Shown: positions 39,055 through 47,213 of the stretch, one piece after another
Layout of the letters: each line of letters starts with the position of its first letter
Numbering within the stretch: position 1 is the first letter of the stretch
NCBI RefSeq assembly: GCF_902497895.1
Contig: NZ_CABVHQ010000022.1
Span: 1-64,000 of the forward strand
DNA length: 64,000 nt
Direction: 5' to 3'
From: Pseudomonas fluorescens
GTDB taxonomy: Bacteria > Pseudomonadota > Gammaproteobacteria > Pseudomonadales > Pseudomonadaceae
Program-made: the position numbers and the translations under genes
Notes under the pieces: model-generated
What the model was told of the DNA's origin: nothing
What the model saw: only the letters and a program-made list of their open reading frames with translations
The model's database searches: none

Positions 39055-39158
39055 GCCGGGCGGCGTTCCGTTTGCTCGCGATGGACGTTAACGATTACGG
39101 GTATTTTCTGAATAAACGCGCCGCTCTTGAGTCCATCGCGAGCAAGCTCGCTCCTACA
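39055..39158. repeat. Inverted repeat, TTGTAGGAGCAGCCGGGCGG / GCTCGCTCCTACA class
   Basis: The left arm TGTAGGAGCAGCCGGGCGGC plus TTTGCTCGCGATGG faces CCATCGCGAGCAAGCTCGCT with TCCTACA. The left arm equals that at 43982-44020. A single GATCGCAGCCTGCGGCAGCT element follows at 39187-39213. Confidence 0.8.
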
Positions 39159-39264
39159 GGGGCCAGGGGTGGGGGCAGCCGCCAAAAGATCGCAGCCTGC
39201 GGCAGCTCCTACGCGGGGGTTGCGCACATCCTTTGTTTCGCGGGGGAAGCAGCTCGGCTGAAGC

Positions 39265-39280
39265 TGGCATGGAATGTGCT
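39265..39280 (+). promoter_or_regulatory. Sigma-54 promoter of nirBD
   Basis: TGGCATGGAATGTGCT carries GG at 39266-39267 and GC at 39278-39279 with exactly 10 bp between, in the context TGGCATG-N4-GTGCT, close to the -24/-12 consensus. It predicts a start near 39290, about 200 nt upstream of nirB, consistent with nitrogen (NtrC) control of assimilatory nitrite reductase. Confidence 0.75.
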
Positions 39281-39302
39281 CTACACCTTGTATACCTCCC
39301 GA

Positions 39303-39354
39303 GTGGTCACTGCTGACCACCTGCCTGCAAAGGCCCGGGACGGGTGAACCGGGC
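39303..39354 (+). promoter_or_regulatory. ANTAR-type (NasT) RNA target hairpins in the nirB leader
   Basis: The perfect hairpin GTGGTC-ACTGCT-GACCAC (39303-39320) has a six-base loop with A at position 1 and G at position 4, the hallmark of ANTAR protein targets. A second stem GCCCGG/CCGGGC (39333-39338 with 39349-39354) encloses a 10-nt loop that contains ACGGGT, which again has A1 and G4, though its closing pairs are imperfect. The pair precedes an intrinsic terminator, as in nas leaders controlled by NasS/NasT. Confidence 0.65.
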
Positions 39355-39406
39355 AACGTGGCCGCGGCTTTCACCCCATCACACACGAATGAATACCAGG
39401 CAAAGG

Positions 39407-39444
39407 CGCCTGGAGCTGCTGGTCGGCTCCAGGCGTTTTTTTTT
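39407..39444 (+). terminator. Leader terminator (attenuator) upstream of nirB
   Basis: CGCCTGGAGC (39407-39416) pairs perfectly with GCTCCAGGCG (39426-39435) and is followed by nine T residues (39436-39444). It lies inside the leader between the sigma-54 promoter and the nirB start at 39492, so it must be overcome for nirBD to be expressed. Confidence 0.9.
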
Positions 39445-39491
39445 GGTTTTTTTGGCCATGCCAAGGCAGCGGCTTCGACTGAGGAAAGGCA

Positions 39492-42050
39492 ATGAACGCT
39501 ATCGTCACCCCGATCAAGAGCGAAACATTGGTTGTCATCGGCAACGGCATGGTCGGTCATCATTGCGTCGAGCAACTGATCGAGCACGGTGCCCTCGCCC
39601 ACTATCAGGTGCATGTGTTCGGTGAAGAGCGCCAGCGTGCCTATGACCGCGTGCACCTCTCGGAGTACTTCGGCGGCCGCGATGCCGAGTCCCTGGCCTT
39701 GGGCGAGGCCGATCTGTATGCCCGCCACGGCGTGCACCTGCACCTCGGAGTGCAGGTCCTGGAAATCGACCGCGAGCGCAAGGAAGTGGTCACCAGTGCC
39801 GGACGCCAGGCTTACGATCGCCTGGTGCTGGCCACCGGTTCCTATCCCTTTGTCCCGCCGATCCCCGGTGCCGAAGGCCGTTCGCGTCTGGTCTACCGGA
39901 CCCTGGACGACCTCGACGCCATCCGCGAGGCTGCCGCCAATGCCCGTCGTGGCGTGGTGGTCGGCGGCGGTCTGCTCGGCCTCGAAGCCGCCAATGCCCT
40001 GAAATCCCTGGGCCTGCAAGCCCATGTGGTCGAATTCGCCCCACAACTGATGCCGGTGCAACTGGACGCCTTGGGCGGTGAAGCGCTAAAGGCGCGAATC
40101 GAGGCCCTGGGGGTTGGTGTGCACCTCTCGCGGGCGACCAAGGAAATCGTCATCGGCGAAGACTATGCCTATCGCATGAACTTCAATGATGGCGAGTTCC
40201 TCGAAACCGACCTGATCGTGTTCTCCGCCGGCATCCGCCCGCAGGATGCCATCGGCCGCAGCGCCGGGCTGGAAGTGGCCGCTCGCGGCGGTCTGGTGGT
40301 CGACAATCATTGCCGCACCAGCGACCCGGAGATCTTCGCCATCGGTGAGTGCGCGTCCTGGAACGGCAGCATCTTTGGCCTGGTCGCACCGGGCTACAGC
40401 ATGGCGCGCAACGTGGCCGCGCAACTGGCCGATCAACCCTATGAGCCGTTCACCGGCGCCGACATGTCGACCAAGCTCAAATTGCTGGGTGTCGATGTCG
40501 GCTCGATCGGCGATGCTCACGCCGCCACGCCGGGTGCCAAGAGCTACCGGTTCATCGACGAAGCCAGCGCCAGCTATCGGCGCCTGGTGGTCTCCGCCGA
40601 CGGCAAGCACGTGCTTGGCGCGGTGCTGATCGGCGACAACAGCTACTACGACACCCTGCTCCAGTACGCCCAGAACGGCATCGCGCTGCCCAAGGATCCA
40701 TCGAGCCTGATCCTGCCGCTGTCGGACGGTGCGCCGACGCTCGGTGCCGATGCGCTGCCGGACAGTGCGACCCTCTGCTCCTGCCACAACGTCAGCAAGG
40801 GCGCGGTGTGCTGCGCGATCGACGCCGGCTGCACCGACCTCGGCGAGCTCAAGGGCAAGACCAAGGCCGGCACCGGTTGCGGCGGTTGCAGCGCGCTGCT
40901 CAAGCAGGTCTTCGAACACGAACTCAGCGCCCGTGGCGTGGCCGTCGACAAGAGCCTGTGCGAACACTTCGCCCACACCCGTCAGGAGCTCTACGCCCTG
41001 GTGCGGGTGGAAGGGATCATCAGCTTCGACGAACTGCTGGCCAGACACGGCCGCGGTCACACCGGCTGCGATATCTGCAAACCGGCGGTGGGCTCGATTC
41101 TCGCTTCGTGCTGGAACCAGCCGATCATGGATCCGGCGCTGGTGTCGCTGCAGGACACCAACGACACCTTCATGGCCAACATGCAGAAAAACGGCACCTA
41201 CTCGATCATTCCGCGCATCGCCGCTGGCGAGATCACCCCGGACAAACTGATCGCCCTTGGCGCCGTGGCGAAGAAATACGACCTCTACACCAAGATCACC
41301 GGCGGCCAGCGCATCGACCTGTTCGGCGCCCAGCTGCATCAACTGCCGGACATCTGGGGCGAGCTGGTCGAGGCTGGCTTCGAGACCGGCCACGGTTACG
41401 GCAAGTCGTTGCGCACGGTGAAATCCTGCGTCGGCAGCACTTGGTGCCGCTACGGCGTGCAAGACAGCGTGGGCATGGCGCTGCTGCTGGAGAACCGCTA
41501 CAAGGGCCTGCGCGCACCGCATAAATTCAAGCTGGCGGTGTCCGGCTGCACCCGTGAATGCGCCGAAGCCCAGAGCAAGGACATCGGCGTAATCGCCACC
41601 GAGAAAGGCTGGAACCTCTATGTCTGCGGCAACGGCGGCATGCGCCCGCGTCACGCCGAGCTGCTGGCCACCGACCTGGATGACGCAACCCTGCTGCGCT
41701 ACGTCGACCGCTTCCTGATGTTCTACATCCGCACCGCCGACAAACTGCAGCGCACCTCGGTCTGGCGCGAAAGCCTGGAAGGCGGCCTGGACTACCTCAA
41801 GGAAGTCATCATCGACGACAGCCTGGGCCTGGCCGCCGAGCTGGAGTCGCAGATGCAGCTGGTGGTCGACCGCTATGAATGCGAATGGGCCAACGCCATC
41901 AACGATCCGGAAAAACTCAAGCGCTTCCGCACGTTCGTCAACGACAAGCGCGGCGACCCGGACATCCATTTCGTCAAGGAACGCGGCCAGCGCCGGCCCG
42001 TACACGCTAGCGAACTCCATTTGATTCCCGTAACCGAGGAGGTGCTCTGA
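39492..42050 (+). CDS. nirB: Assimilatory NAD(P)H nitrite reductase, large subunit
   Basis: Reduces nitrite to ammonium in the cytoplasm with six electrons from NAD(P)H. The 852 aa protein has, in order: FAD site VVIGNGMVGHHCVEQL, NAD(P)-binding GVVVGGGLLGLEAANAL, a BFD-like [2Fe-2S] domain (CSCHNVSKGAVC and GTGCGGC), the sirohaem ferredoxin-like half-domain, and the [4Fe-4S]/sirohaem ligands CVGSTWC and CTREC. ATG 39492 has AAGG upstream. It overlaps nirD by one base in TGATG. Its expression is probably under NtrC/sigma-54 plus NasT antitermination, as shown by its leader. No nitrate reductase gene follows in this window. Confidence 0.95.
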   Translation: MNAIVTPIKSETLVVIGNGMVGHHCVEQLIEHGALAHYQVHVFGEERQRAYDRVHLSEYFGGRDAESLALGEADLYARHGVHLHLGVQVLEIDRERKEVVTSAGRQAYDRLVLATGSYPFVPPIPGAEGRSRLVYRTLDDLDAIREAAANARRGVVVGGGLLGLEAANALKSLGLQAHVVEFAPQLMPVQLDALGGEALKARIEALGVGVHLSRATKEIVIGEDYAYRMNFNDGEFLETDLIVFSAGIRPQDAIGRSAGLEVAARGGLVVDNHCRTSDPEIFAIGECASWNGSIFGLVAPGYSMARNVAAQLADQPYEPFTGADMSTKLKLLGVDVGSIGDAHAATPGAKSYRFIDEASASYRRLVVSADGKHVLGAVLIGDNSYYDTLLQYAQNGIALPKDPSSLILPLSDGAPTLGADALPDSATLCSCHNVSKGAVCCAIDAGCTDLGELKGKTKAGTGCGGCSALLKQVFEHELSARGVAVDKSLCEHFAHTRQELYALVRVEGIISFDELLARHGRGHTGCDICKPAVGSILASCWNQPIMDPALVSLQDTNDTFMANMQKNGTYSIIPRIAAGEITPDKLIALGAVAKKYDLYTKITGGQRIDLFGAQLHQLPDIWGELVEAGFETGHGYGKSLRTVKSCVGSTWCRYGVQDSVGMALLLENRYKGLRAPHKFKLAVSGCTRECAEAQSKDIGVIATEKGWNLYVCGNGGMRPRHAELLATDLDDATLLRYVDRFLMFYIRTADKLQRTSVWRESLEGGLDYLKEVIIDDSLGLAAELESQMQLVVDRYECEWANAINDPEKLKRFRTFVNDKRGDPDIHFVKERGQRRPVHASELHLIPVTEEVL

Positions 42051-42445
42051 TGAGCCAGTCAAACGTCGTCCGTATCGAAGCCCAACGCGCCAATCAAAAC
42101 CCCGCGCTGTGGCAGGCGCTGTGCAGCCGTGAGGATCTGGTGGCCAATTCCGGCGTCGTCGCCTGGCACGAGGGCGCCCAGGTGGCGCTGTTTCACCTGC
42201 CGGACAGCCAGGACAAGACTCTCTATGCCATCGACAACCGCGACCCGAAGTCCGGGGCCAATGTCATCGGCCGCGGCATCGTCGGCAGCCTCAAGGGTGA
42301 GCTGGTGATCGCCTCGCCGCTGTACAAGCAGCACTTCCGTCTCGAGGACGGCAGCTGCCTGGAGTATCCGGAGCAGTGCCTGCGGGTCTGGCCGGTACGG
42401 CTGAACGGCGATGTGGTGGAGATTGGCGTGAGTAGCGCGGGTTAA
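42050..42445 (+). CDS. nirD: Assimilatory nitrite reductase, small subunit
   Basis: The 131 aa protein has the Rieske-like fold of NirD (ALFHLPDSQDKTLYAIDN, then GSLKGELVIASPLYKQHFRLEDG) without the Cys/His ligands, so it binds no cluster and instead supports NirB, as known for the family. The nirB stop and nirD start share a base (TGATG), meaning coupled translation. Confidence 0.94.
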   Translation: MSQSNVVRIEAQRANQNPALWQALCSREDLVANSGVVAWHEGAQVALFHLPDSQDKTLYAIDNRDPKSGANVIGRGIVGSLKGELVIASPLYKQHFRLEDGSCLEYPEQCLRVWPVRLNGDVVEIGVSSAG

Positions 42446-42489
42446 CTGTCCGCCCTGTCGCCCTCGTTAACAGCACTGGAGAAATCCCG

Positions 42490-42975
42490 ATGAAAAGCGT
42501 TGCGCAACTCCTGAAGTTAAAGGCCCGGCAAAACCAGCAGGTCCATACCATCGGCCCCGAGCAGATGGTGCTGGAAGCCCTGAAGGTGATGGCGGAAAAA
42601 AATGTCGGCGCGCTACCGGTGATCGAAAACGGCCAGGTGGTCGGCGTGATCAGCGAGCGCGACTACGCACGCAAGATCGTGCTCCAGGGACGCTCCTCGG
42701 TCGGCACCCCGGTCCGCGCGATCATGAGCGCGCCGGTGGTGACGGTGGACTCCAGCCAAAGCATCGAGCAGTGCATGGGCGTCATGACCGACAGCCACCT
42801 GCGCCACTTGCCGGTGGTGGACAACGGTCAGCTGCTGGGCCTGCTGTCCATTGGCGACCTGGTCAAGGAAGCCATCGTTGAACAGGCCGACCTGATCCGC
42901 CAGTTCGAACAGTATATTCGCGGGGATTGGACTGACCTTTCCATCGAGCAGCACAGCCGTGACACGCGAGCCTGA
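42490..42975 (+). CDS. Two-CBS-domain protein
   Basis: The 161 aa protein consists of two CBS motifs in tandem: EALKVMAEKNVGALPVIENGQVVGVISERDYARK, shortened here as positions 30-62, and positions about 93-125 with MTDSHLRHLPVVDNGQLLGLLSIGD, read in parts. Stand-alone CBS pairs bind adenine nucleotides and act as energy sensors for partner proteins. It starts 44 nt after nirD in the same direction with GGAG before its ATG, so it may be read through from nirBD. Its partner is not evident from the sequence. Confidence 0.9.
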   Translation: MKSVAQLLKLKARQNQQVHTIGPEQMVLEALKVMAEKNVGALPVIENGQVVGVISERDYARKIVLQGRSSVGTPVRAIMSAPVVTVDSSQSIEQCMGVMTDSHLRHLPVVDNGQLLGLLSIGDLVKEAIVEQADLIRQFEQYIRGDWTDLSIEQHSRDTRA

Positions 42976-42983
42976 GAGGCCCT

Positions 42984-43940
42984 TCAAAGGTCGAACCGAT
43001 CGATCGCCCTGCGCCGCTCGTTGTCATCCCGCACATCGTAATTCGCGGTGGTCTGGATGTTGCTGTGATGGGCGAGCTTTTGCGCGATCGACAAGTCGTG
43101 CTCTTCGATCACTCGGGTGATGAATGAACGCCGAAAATCATGGGGCATGATTTTCACCCCGACCTGGGCGCCGCGTTGCCGGGCAATGTAGTAAATCGCG
43201 TGCTTGGTAATGCGCTCACGGGTGATATGACTGCCGCGGCGGATCCGGTTGAACAGAAATGGATCGTCCTCCTGCCCTTCGACCAGGTGCGAGCGGCGAA
43301 ACTCCAGCCATGCATCCAGCTTGGCGAACGCCCAGGTGGGTGCGTATTTGATCAGCTCCTTGTTGCCTTTGCCGGTGACTCGCAAGCTGCGCTCATTGAA
43401 GTCGACCTGCTTGAGCTCCAGGTTCACCGACTCGGATTTGCGCATGCCTGAGCCATACAGGATCGCAATCACCGCGGCGTCCCGCAGTCCCTGGGGGCGT
43501 GGATCGGCGGCACAGACCGCCATCAGGTCCTGAATCAGCGTGCGTTTGAGATTACGCCCCTGGGACAGGCGTGTGCCGGCGATGGGCTTGACCGAGCGCA
43601 TTTTCAACAGATGGTCCTGGGTGATCAGGCTCAGGCGCCACGCTTCGTTCATCACCCCGCGCACAGCATTGACGTACAAGGATGAGGTGTTGGGTGCATA
43701 ACCATCGGTACGCAAGGCCGCAACCAGGGCGATGACGTCGCCAGGTTGCAGGTCATGCCAGGGGATTTCTTCGATATTGACCTCGTCGAATCCCAGCCGG
43801 TCCGCGGCATCCTGCAGCACATAGCGCATGGTCAGCCGACTGGAAGGCGCCAGACGCGCCAGGTAGAGCGTCAGTGGATTCGCCTTGCCCTGGGTGGCGC
43901 TTGAGGTATTCGGTGATTCGGTATCGGGTTGATCAATCAA
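42984..43940 (-). CDS. Orphan tyrosine recombinase (site-specific integrase)
   Basis: The 318 aa protein has an N-terminal SAM-like core-binding domain and a catalytic domain with the expected residues: Arg in GSGMRKSE, Lys in TGKGNKEL, His-x-x-Arg in MPHDFRRSF, His in LAHHSNIQTTANYD, where the last Tyr is the nucleophile. It looks intact. It is convergent with the CBS gene (8 nt apart). There are no phage, cassette or island genes around it; a strong inverted repeat (43981-44112) lies just upstream. Related lone integrases in Pseudomonas are of unknown role; XerC/D are shorter on the N-terminal side. Confidence 0.88.
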   Translation of the reverse strand: MIDQPDTESPNTSSATQGKANPLTLYLARLAPSSRLTMRYVLQDAADRLGFDEVNIEEIPWHDLQPGDVIALVAALRTDGYAPNTSSLYVNAVRGVMNEAWRLSLITQDHLLKMRSVKPIAGTRLSQGRNLKRTLIQDLMAVCAADPRPQGLRDAAVIAILYGSGMRKSESVNLELKQVDFNERSLRVTGKGNKELIKYAPTWAFAKLDAWLEFRRSHLVEGQEDDPFLFNRIRRGSHITRERITKHAIYYIARQRGAQVGVKIMPHDFRRSFITRVIEEHDLSIAQKLAHHSNIQTTANYDVRDDNERRRAIDRFDL

Positions 43941-43980
43941 ACTGAACAGGCCTTAAATGAAAATAGCTCAACCTGCTAGT

Positions 43981-44112
43981 CCTGTAGGAGCAGCCGGGCG
44001 GCGTTCCGTTTGCTCGCGATGGACGTCAACGACAACGCGTGTTTTCTGAATAAACGCGCCGCCCTTGAGTCTTTCGCGAGCAAACGGAACGCCGCCCGGC
44101 TGCTCCTACAGG
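43981..44112. repeat. Long inverted repeat, CCTGTAGGAGCAGCCGGGCG class
   Basis: The left arm (CCTGTAGGAGCAGCCGGGCG then GCGTTCCGTTTGCTCGCG) at 43981-44020 is matched by a nearly perfect inverted copy ending in GCTCCTACAGG at 44112. The centre carries TTTTCTGAATAAACGCGCCG, shared with the elements at 24604 and 39055, so the three are related copies. Confidence 0.85.
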
Positions 44113-44487
44113 TGTTCAGGGCTTCAGACGGAACCCGTCATTCAGTTGAGCGAACTTAATGCAATAAAGGGTTTTTTCTCGGCAAAAAGTCGCCGTAGCG
44201 CAGACCCCGAACCTTAGCTGCCCGACACTCGGATATACAGCTTTTTGCCCGGTTTTTCCGATTTTCCGACCATTGCCCAGGCTAAAATCCCCGGTTAGCC
44301 AATGCCAAGGGTACATGCCATCGCTGTCGCCGAAAACTCTTGCACCCTCCTCTCTTGCAGAAAAAACCTACATATAAATCGGTAACCATCACCTATGAGC
44401 GTCCCCAGAGCGGCTCATAATTACCCAGTAAAATCGACTTACAATAAATTTTCATGAGCTACTCGCCAAACCACTCCAGATGCCTCC
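44113..44487. other. AT-rich unassigned region
   Basis: This stretch between the inverted repeat and the small open frame at 44488 is poorer in GC than the surroundings. A 66-codon frame on the minus strand (44116-44316) has no ribosome site and no recognisable product. I see no RNA gene or repeat. Confidence 0.4.
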
Positions 44488-44769
44488 ATGCCCGAAGATG
44501 ACCCCCTTAGCGCACAGCCACGCCATGCCCCTCAGTTGCGCGAGGGCAACAACCCACTTGCCTGCCAGACTCTACTGCCCTTGCCCCAACTGAACAAACT
44601 GAGAGAGTTGCGTAATGCCCTGGTAGCACTCAAGGGACCGCTGGCGGAAAAACCGGGGTTGCGCGAGCGTATTGAATGGGGGCTTTTCAACAACGAAGCC
44701 AATGACCGGATGTTGGGCAAAGTGGTGTGCAGGCCGCTCGACTTGTGCCAGCCATCGGTACCCGATTAG
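44488..44769 (+). CDS. Small hypothetical protein (uncertain)
   Basis: A 93-codon frame from ATG 44488. The product would be soluble, Leu- and Pro-rich, with one likely helix (LNKLRELRNALVALKG). I do not recognise it and there is no clear ribosome binding site. It precedes the HPP-family gene in the same direction; the terminator-like hairpin at 44882-44909 would then lie 110 bp after it. It may be a chance frame. Confidence 0.3.
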   Translation: MPEDDPLSAQPRHAPQLREGNNPLACQTLLPLPQLNKLRELRNALVALKGPLAEKPGLRERIEWGLFNNEANDRMLGKVVCRPLDLCQPSVPD

Positions 44770-44827
44770 AGCGGCGATACAGCAAAACTAATGAAGTTAA
44801 ACCGCATTATTATGAATTTGTAGAGGA

Positions 44828-44916
44828 TGCCGTTCATCGGCACACTGTGCCGGTTCCTCCCCCAAATGCTGGAACGTTCAAAGGGCTCTCTGGTGCTCCA
44901 GAGGGCCCTTTTTTTT
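44828..44916 (+). terminator. Attenuator-like leader before the HPP-family gene
   Basis: AGGGCTCTCTGG (44882-44893) pairs with CCAGAGGGCCCT (44898-44909) with one G-T wobble and is followed by eight T, then a second T-run, and the gene starts only 33 nt later. Just upstream, TGCCG-TTCAT-CGGCA (44828-44842) and CGGCAC-ACT-GTGCCG (44838-44852) share the CGGCA strand and cannot form together. This looks like a switchable leader, although it could simply terminate the small frame upstream. Confidence 0.6.
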
Positions 44917-44948
44917 GTCGGTTTTTTTGTCATTGGATCGTCTTCGCC

Positions 44949-45656
44949 ATGTTCGCTCGCTGGTTACCTGCCGCCATCAATACCCGCCCCGCCGAATGGA
45001 GTCGTGCCGCCATCGGCATGTCCCTCGGGACTCTGTTCAGTGTCTGGTGCTGCGCGAAAGTGTTCGGGATGGGGGTTGCATTGCACCTGATCGGTCCGCT
45101 GGGCGCTTCGGCGGTGTTGCTGTTTGCCGTGTCCTCCGGCGCCCTGGCTCAGCCGTGGTCGATACTGGGTGGCTACTTTACTGCGGCGGTGGTTGCGCTG
45201 TTGGTGGCTCATGTGCTCGGTCGCGGCCTGGGCAGTGCTTGCCTGGCCGCCGGCATGGCGCTGATTCTGATGTGCTGGCTGCGCTGCCTGCATCCCCCGG
45301 CCGGAGCCCTGGCCCTGTTGCTGGTGCTGGCCGATCCGGCGACCATCGCCCTGGACTGGCTGGCCCTGGGCTCGGTCATGCTCAGCGCGTTATGCATGCT
45401 GTTCAGCGCGCTGGCCTATAACAACCTGACGCGGATTCGCTACCCGAAAAGCCATAAAGAGAAGGTCCCGGTGATTCCCGCCGATCACCCACCCATAGAC
45501 CCTGCAGGCATCACCGCCGAAGACTTGAAGCGCGCGCTGGAAGACATGCAAGAGTTCTTCGACGTGACCCCCGAGGACCTCGAACTGTTGATCCACGCCA
45601 GCGAACTGCACGCCAGGCGCCGCAGTATCGGTGAAGTGCTGTCCAGCCGGGTCTGA
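44949..45656 (+). CDS. HPP-family integral membrane protein
   Basis: The 235 aa protein has four or five hydrophobic helices and the family's name-giving motif in RCLHPPAGALALLL. GPLGASAVLLF and QPWSILGGYFTAAVVALLV are also standard. The C-terminal 60 residues form a soluble acidic helical tail (DLKRALEDMQEFFDVTPEDL). Some HPP proteins of chloroplasts and cyanobacteria transport nitrite, and nirBD lies 2.5 kb upstream, so a nitrite-related role is possible but not shown. Start ATG 44949 lacks a strong ribosome site, and an attenuator-like leader precedes it. Confidence 0.85.
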   Translation: MFARWLPAAINTRPAEWSRAAIGMSLGTLFSVWCCAKVFGMGVALHLIGPLGASAVLLFAVSSGALAQPWSILGGYFTAAVVALLVAHVLGRGLGSACLAAGMALILMCWLRCLHPPAGALALLLVLADPATIALDWLALGSVMLSALCMLFSALAYNNLTRIRYPKSHKEKVPVIPADHPPIDPAGITAEDLKRALEDMQEFFDVTPEDLELLIHASELHARRRSIGEVLSSRV

Positions 45657-45805
45657 GCCTGTTGGTGCTTGTTCAGACAGGTGTCGTAACGGCCTGCGCA
45701 GACAGCCCGGTTGGGCTGAGAAGGGCTATTTGACAGCCGAATCGGCTGTGGCCCTTGCTTGGCCCGATGCCAGTCAGTCAGAAGTCTTGAGGCAAACATC
45801 GTACG

Positions 45806-45938
45806 TGTGGCGAGGGGGCTTGCCCCCGCTGGGTCGCGCAGCGGCCCTAAAACCTTCAACCACATTTTGTCAGGTACACCGCATGCACCGATTTTACGAC
45901 TGCTGCGCAGCCGAGCGGGGGCAAGCCCCCTCGCCACA
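45806..45938. repeat. REPIN, TGTGGCGAGGGGGCTTGCCC class
   Basis: TGTGGCGAGGGGGCTTGCCC with CCGCT at 45806 faces AGCGGGGGCAAGCCCCCTCG with CCACA ending at 45938. This is a third sequence class of inverted repeat in the window and the only full copy here. The centre includes ACTGCTGCGCAGCCGA, a fragment of the other class. Confidence 0.85.
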
Positions 45939-46106
45939 AGGGACCGCGCTCGACTCAAGACAGTCTGCGAGACGCAGCCACCCTGCAAAAATGCACACCC
46001 AACCTGCAGTTATCCGGGTTGTACACGGCAAATTTGCACTGTTACGATCCGTCATCGTTCGCGCGCGAATACTTTTATAAAGAACAATAAAAGCAGGGAG
46101 TTAGTG

Positions 46107-47210
46107 ATGACTGCTCAGGTTTCATCTCAAGTGACACGGGACGTCGATGCCCAGAACGAAGTGCTGGCCCAGGTCCGCAACCATATCGGCCACCTGACCC
46201 TCAACCGCCCCGCCGGTCTCAATGCCATTACCCTGAACATGGTCCGCTGCCTGCAGCAGCAACTCGACGCCTGGGCCGCTGACCCGCAGGTGCATGCGGT
46301 GGTCCTGCGCGGTGCCGGCGAAAAGGCCTTCTGCGCTGGTGGCGACATCCGCTCGCTGTATGACAGCTTCAAAAACGGGCAAACCCTGCATCAGGAATTT
46401 TTCGTCGAGGAATACGCCCTCGACCTGGCTATCCACCACTACCCCAAACCGGTGCTGGCGCTGATGGACGGATTTGTTCTCGGCGGTGGCATGGGCCTGG
46501 TGCAAGGCGCGGACCTGCGGGTGGTCACCGAACGCAGCCGCCTGGCGATGCCGGAAGTGGCGATCGGTTATTTCCCGGACGTCGGCGGTAGCTATTTCCT
46601 GCCGCGCATCCCCGGTGAACTGGGGATCTACCTCGGCGTCAGCGGCGCGCAGATCCGCGCCGCCGATGCGCTCTATTGCGGGCTGGCCGACTGGTACCTG
46701 GAAAGCGCCCAGCTGACCCTGCTCGATCAGCGCCTCGACAGCCTGCAGTGGCACGACACTGCGCTCAAGGATCTGCAAGGTCTTCTGGCCAAACTCGCCG
46801 TGCAACAACTGCCTGATGCACCACTGCGAGCGCTGCGCCCGGCCATCGACCACTTCTTCGCCCTGCCCGATATGTCGAGCATCGCCTTGCAGTTGCGCGA
46901 AGTGACGGTCGCCGACAGCCACGAATGGGCCTTGGCCACCGCCAATCTGCTGGAAACCCGCTCGCCGCTGGCAATGGGCGTAACCTTGGAGATGCTGCGC
47001 CGTGGTCGCCATCTGAGCCTGGAAGCGTGCTTCGCCCTGGAGCTGCATCTGGACCGTCAGTGGTTCGAACGGGGTGACCTGATCGAAGGCGTGCGCGCCT
47101 TGCTGATTGACAAAGACAAGACTCCGCGCTGGAACCCGCCGACCCTGCACGCCCTCGATGGCGGGCATGTCGCGAGTTTCTTCAGCGGTTTCGACACGAG
47201 TGGGAGCTGA
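46107..47210 (+). CDS. 3-hydroxyisobutyryl-CoA hydrolase (crotonase superfamily)
   Basis: A crotonase-fold enzyme of 367 aa, longer than enoyl-CoA hydratases because of the C-terminal extension found in HIBYL-CoA hydrolases. Oxyanion-hole segments are FCAGGDIRSLYD and LALMDGFVLGGGMGL. The acidic residue typical of the hydrolase lies in MPEVAIGYFPDVGGSYFLPR. In valine catabolism it releases 3-hydroxyisobutyrate from its CoA ester. I use ATG 46107, with AGGGAG 6 nt upstream; the frame is open further 5' over a REP element. An acyl-CoA dehydrogenase gene follows after 3 nt, which fits the isobutyryl-CoA route. Annotation as enoyl-CoA hydratase is the alternative. Confidence 0.88.
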   Translation: MTAQVSSQVTRDVDAQNEVLAQVRNHIGHLTLNRPAGLNAITLNMVRCLQQQLDAWAADPQVHAVVLRGAGEKAFCAGGDIRSLYDSFKNGQTLHQEFFVEEYALDLAIHHYPKPVLALMDGFVLGGGMGLVQGADLRVVTERSRLAMPEVAIGYFPDVGGSYFLPRIPGELGIYLGVSGAQIRAADALYCGLADWYLESAQLTLLDQRLDSLQWHDTALKDLQGLLAKLAVQQLPDAPLRALRPAIDHFFALPDMSSIALQLREVTVADSHEWALATANLLETRSPLAMGVTLEMLRRGRHLSLEACFALELHLDRQWFERGDLIEGVRALLIDKDKTPRWNPPTLHALDGGHVASFFSGFDTSGS

Positions 47211-47213
47211 GCC

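Noticed and set aside
39351..39363. GGC-AACGTG-GCC as the second ANTAR hairpin
   Set aside because: The loop has A1 and G4, but the stem has only three pairs and competes with the stronger GCCCGG/CCGGGC stem, so I list the latter instead.
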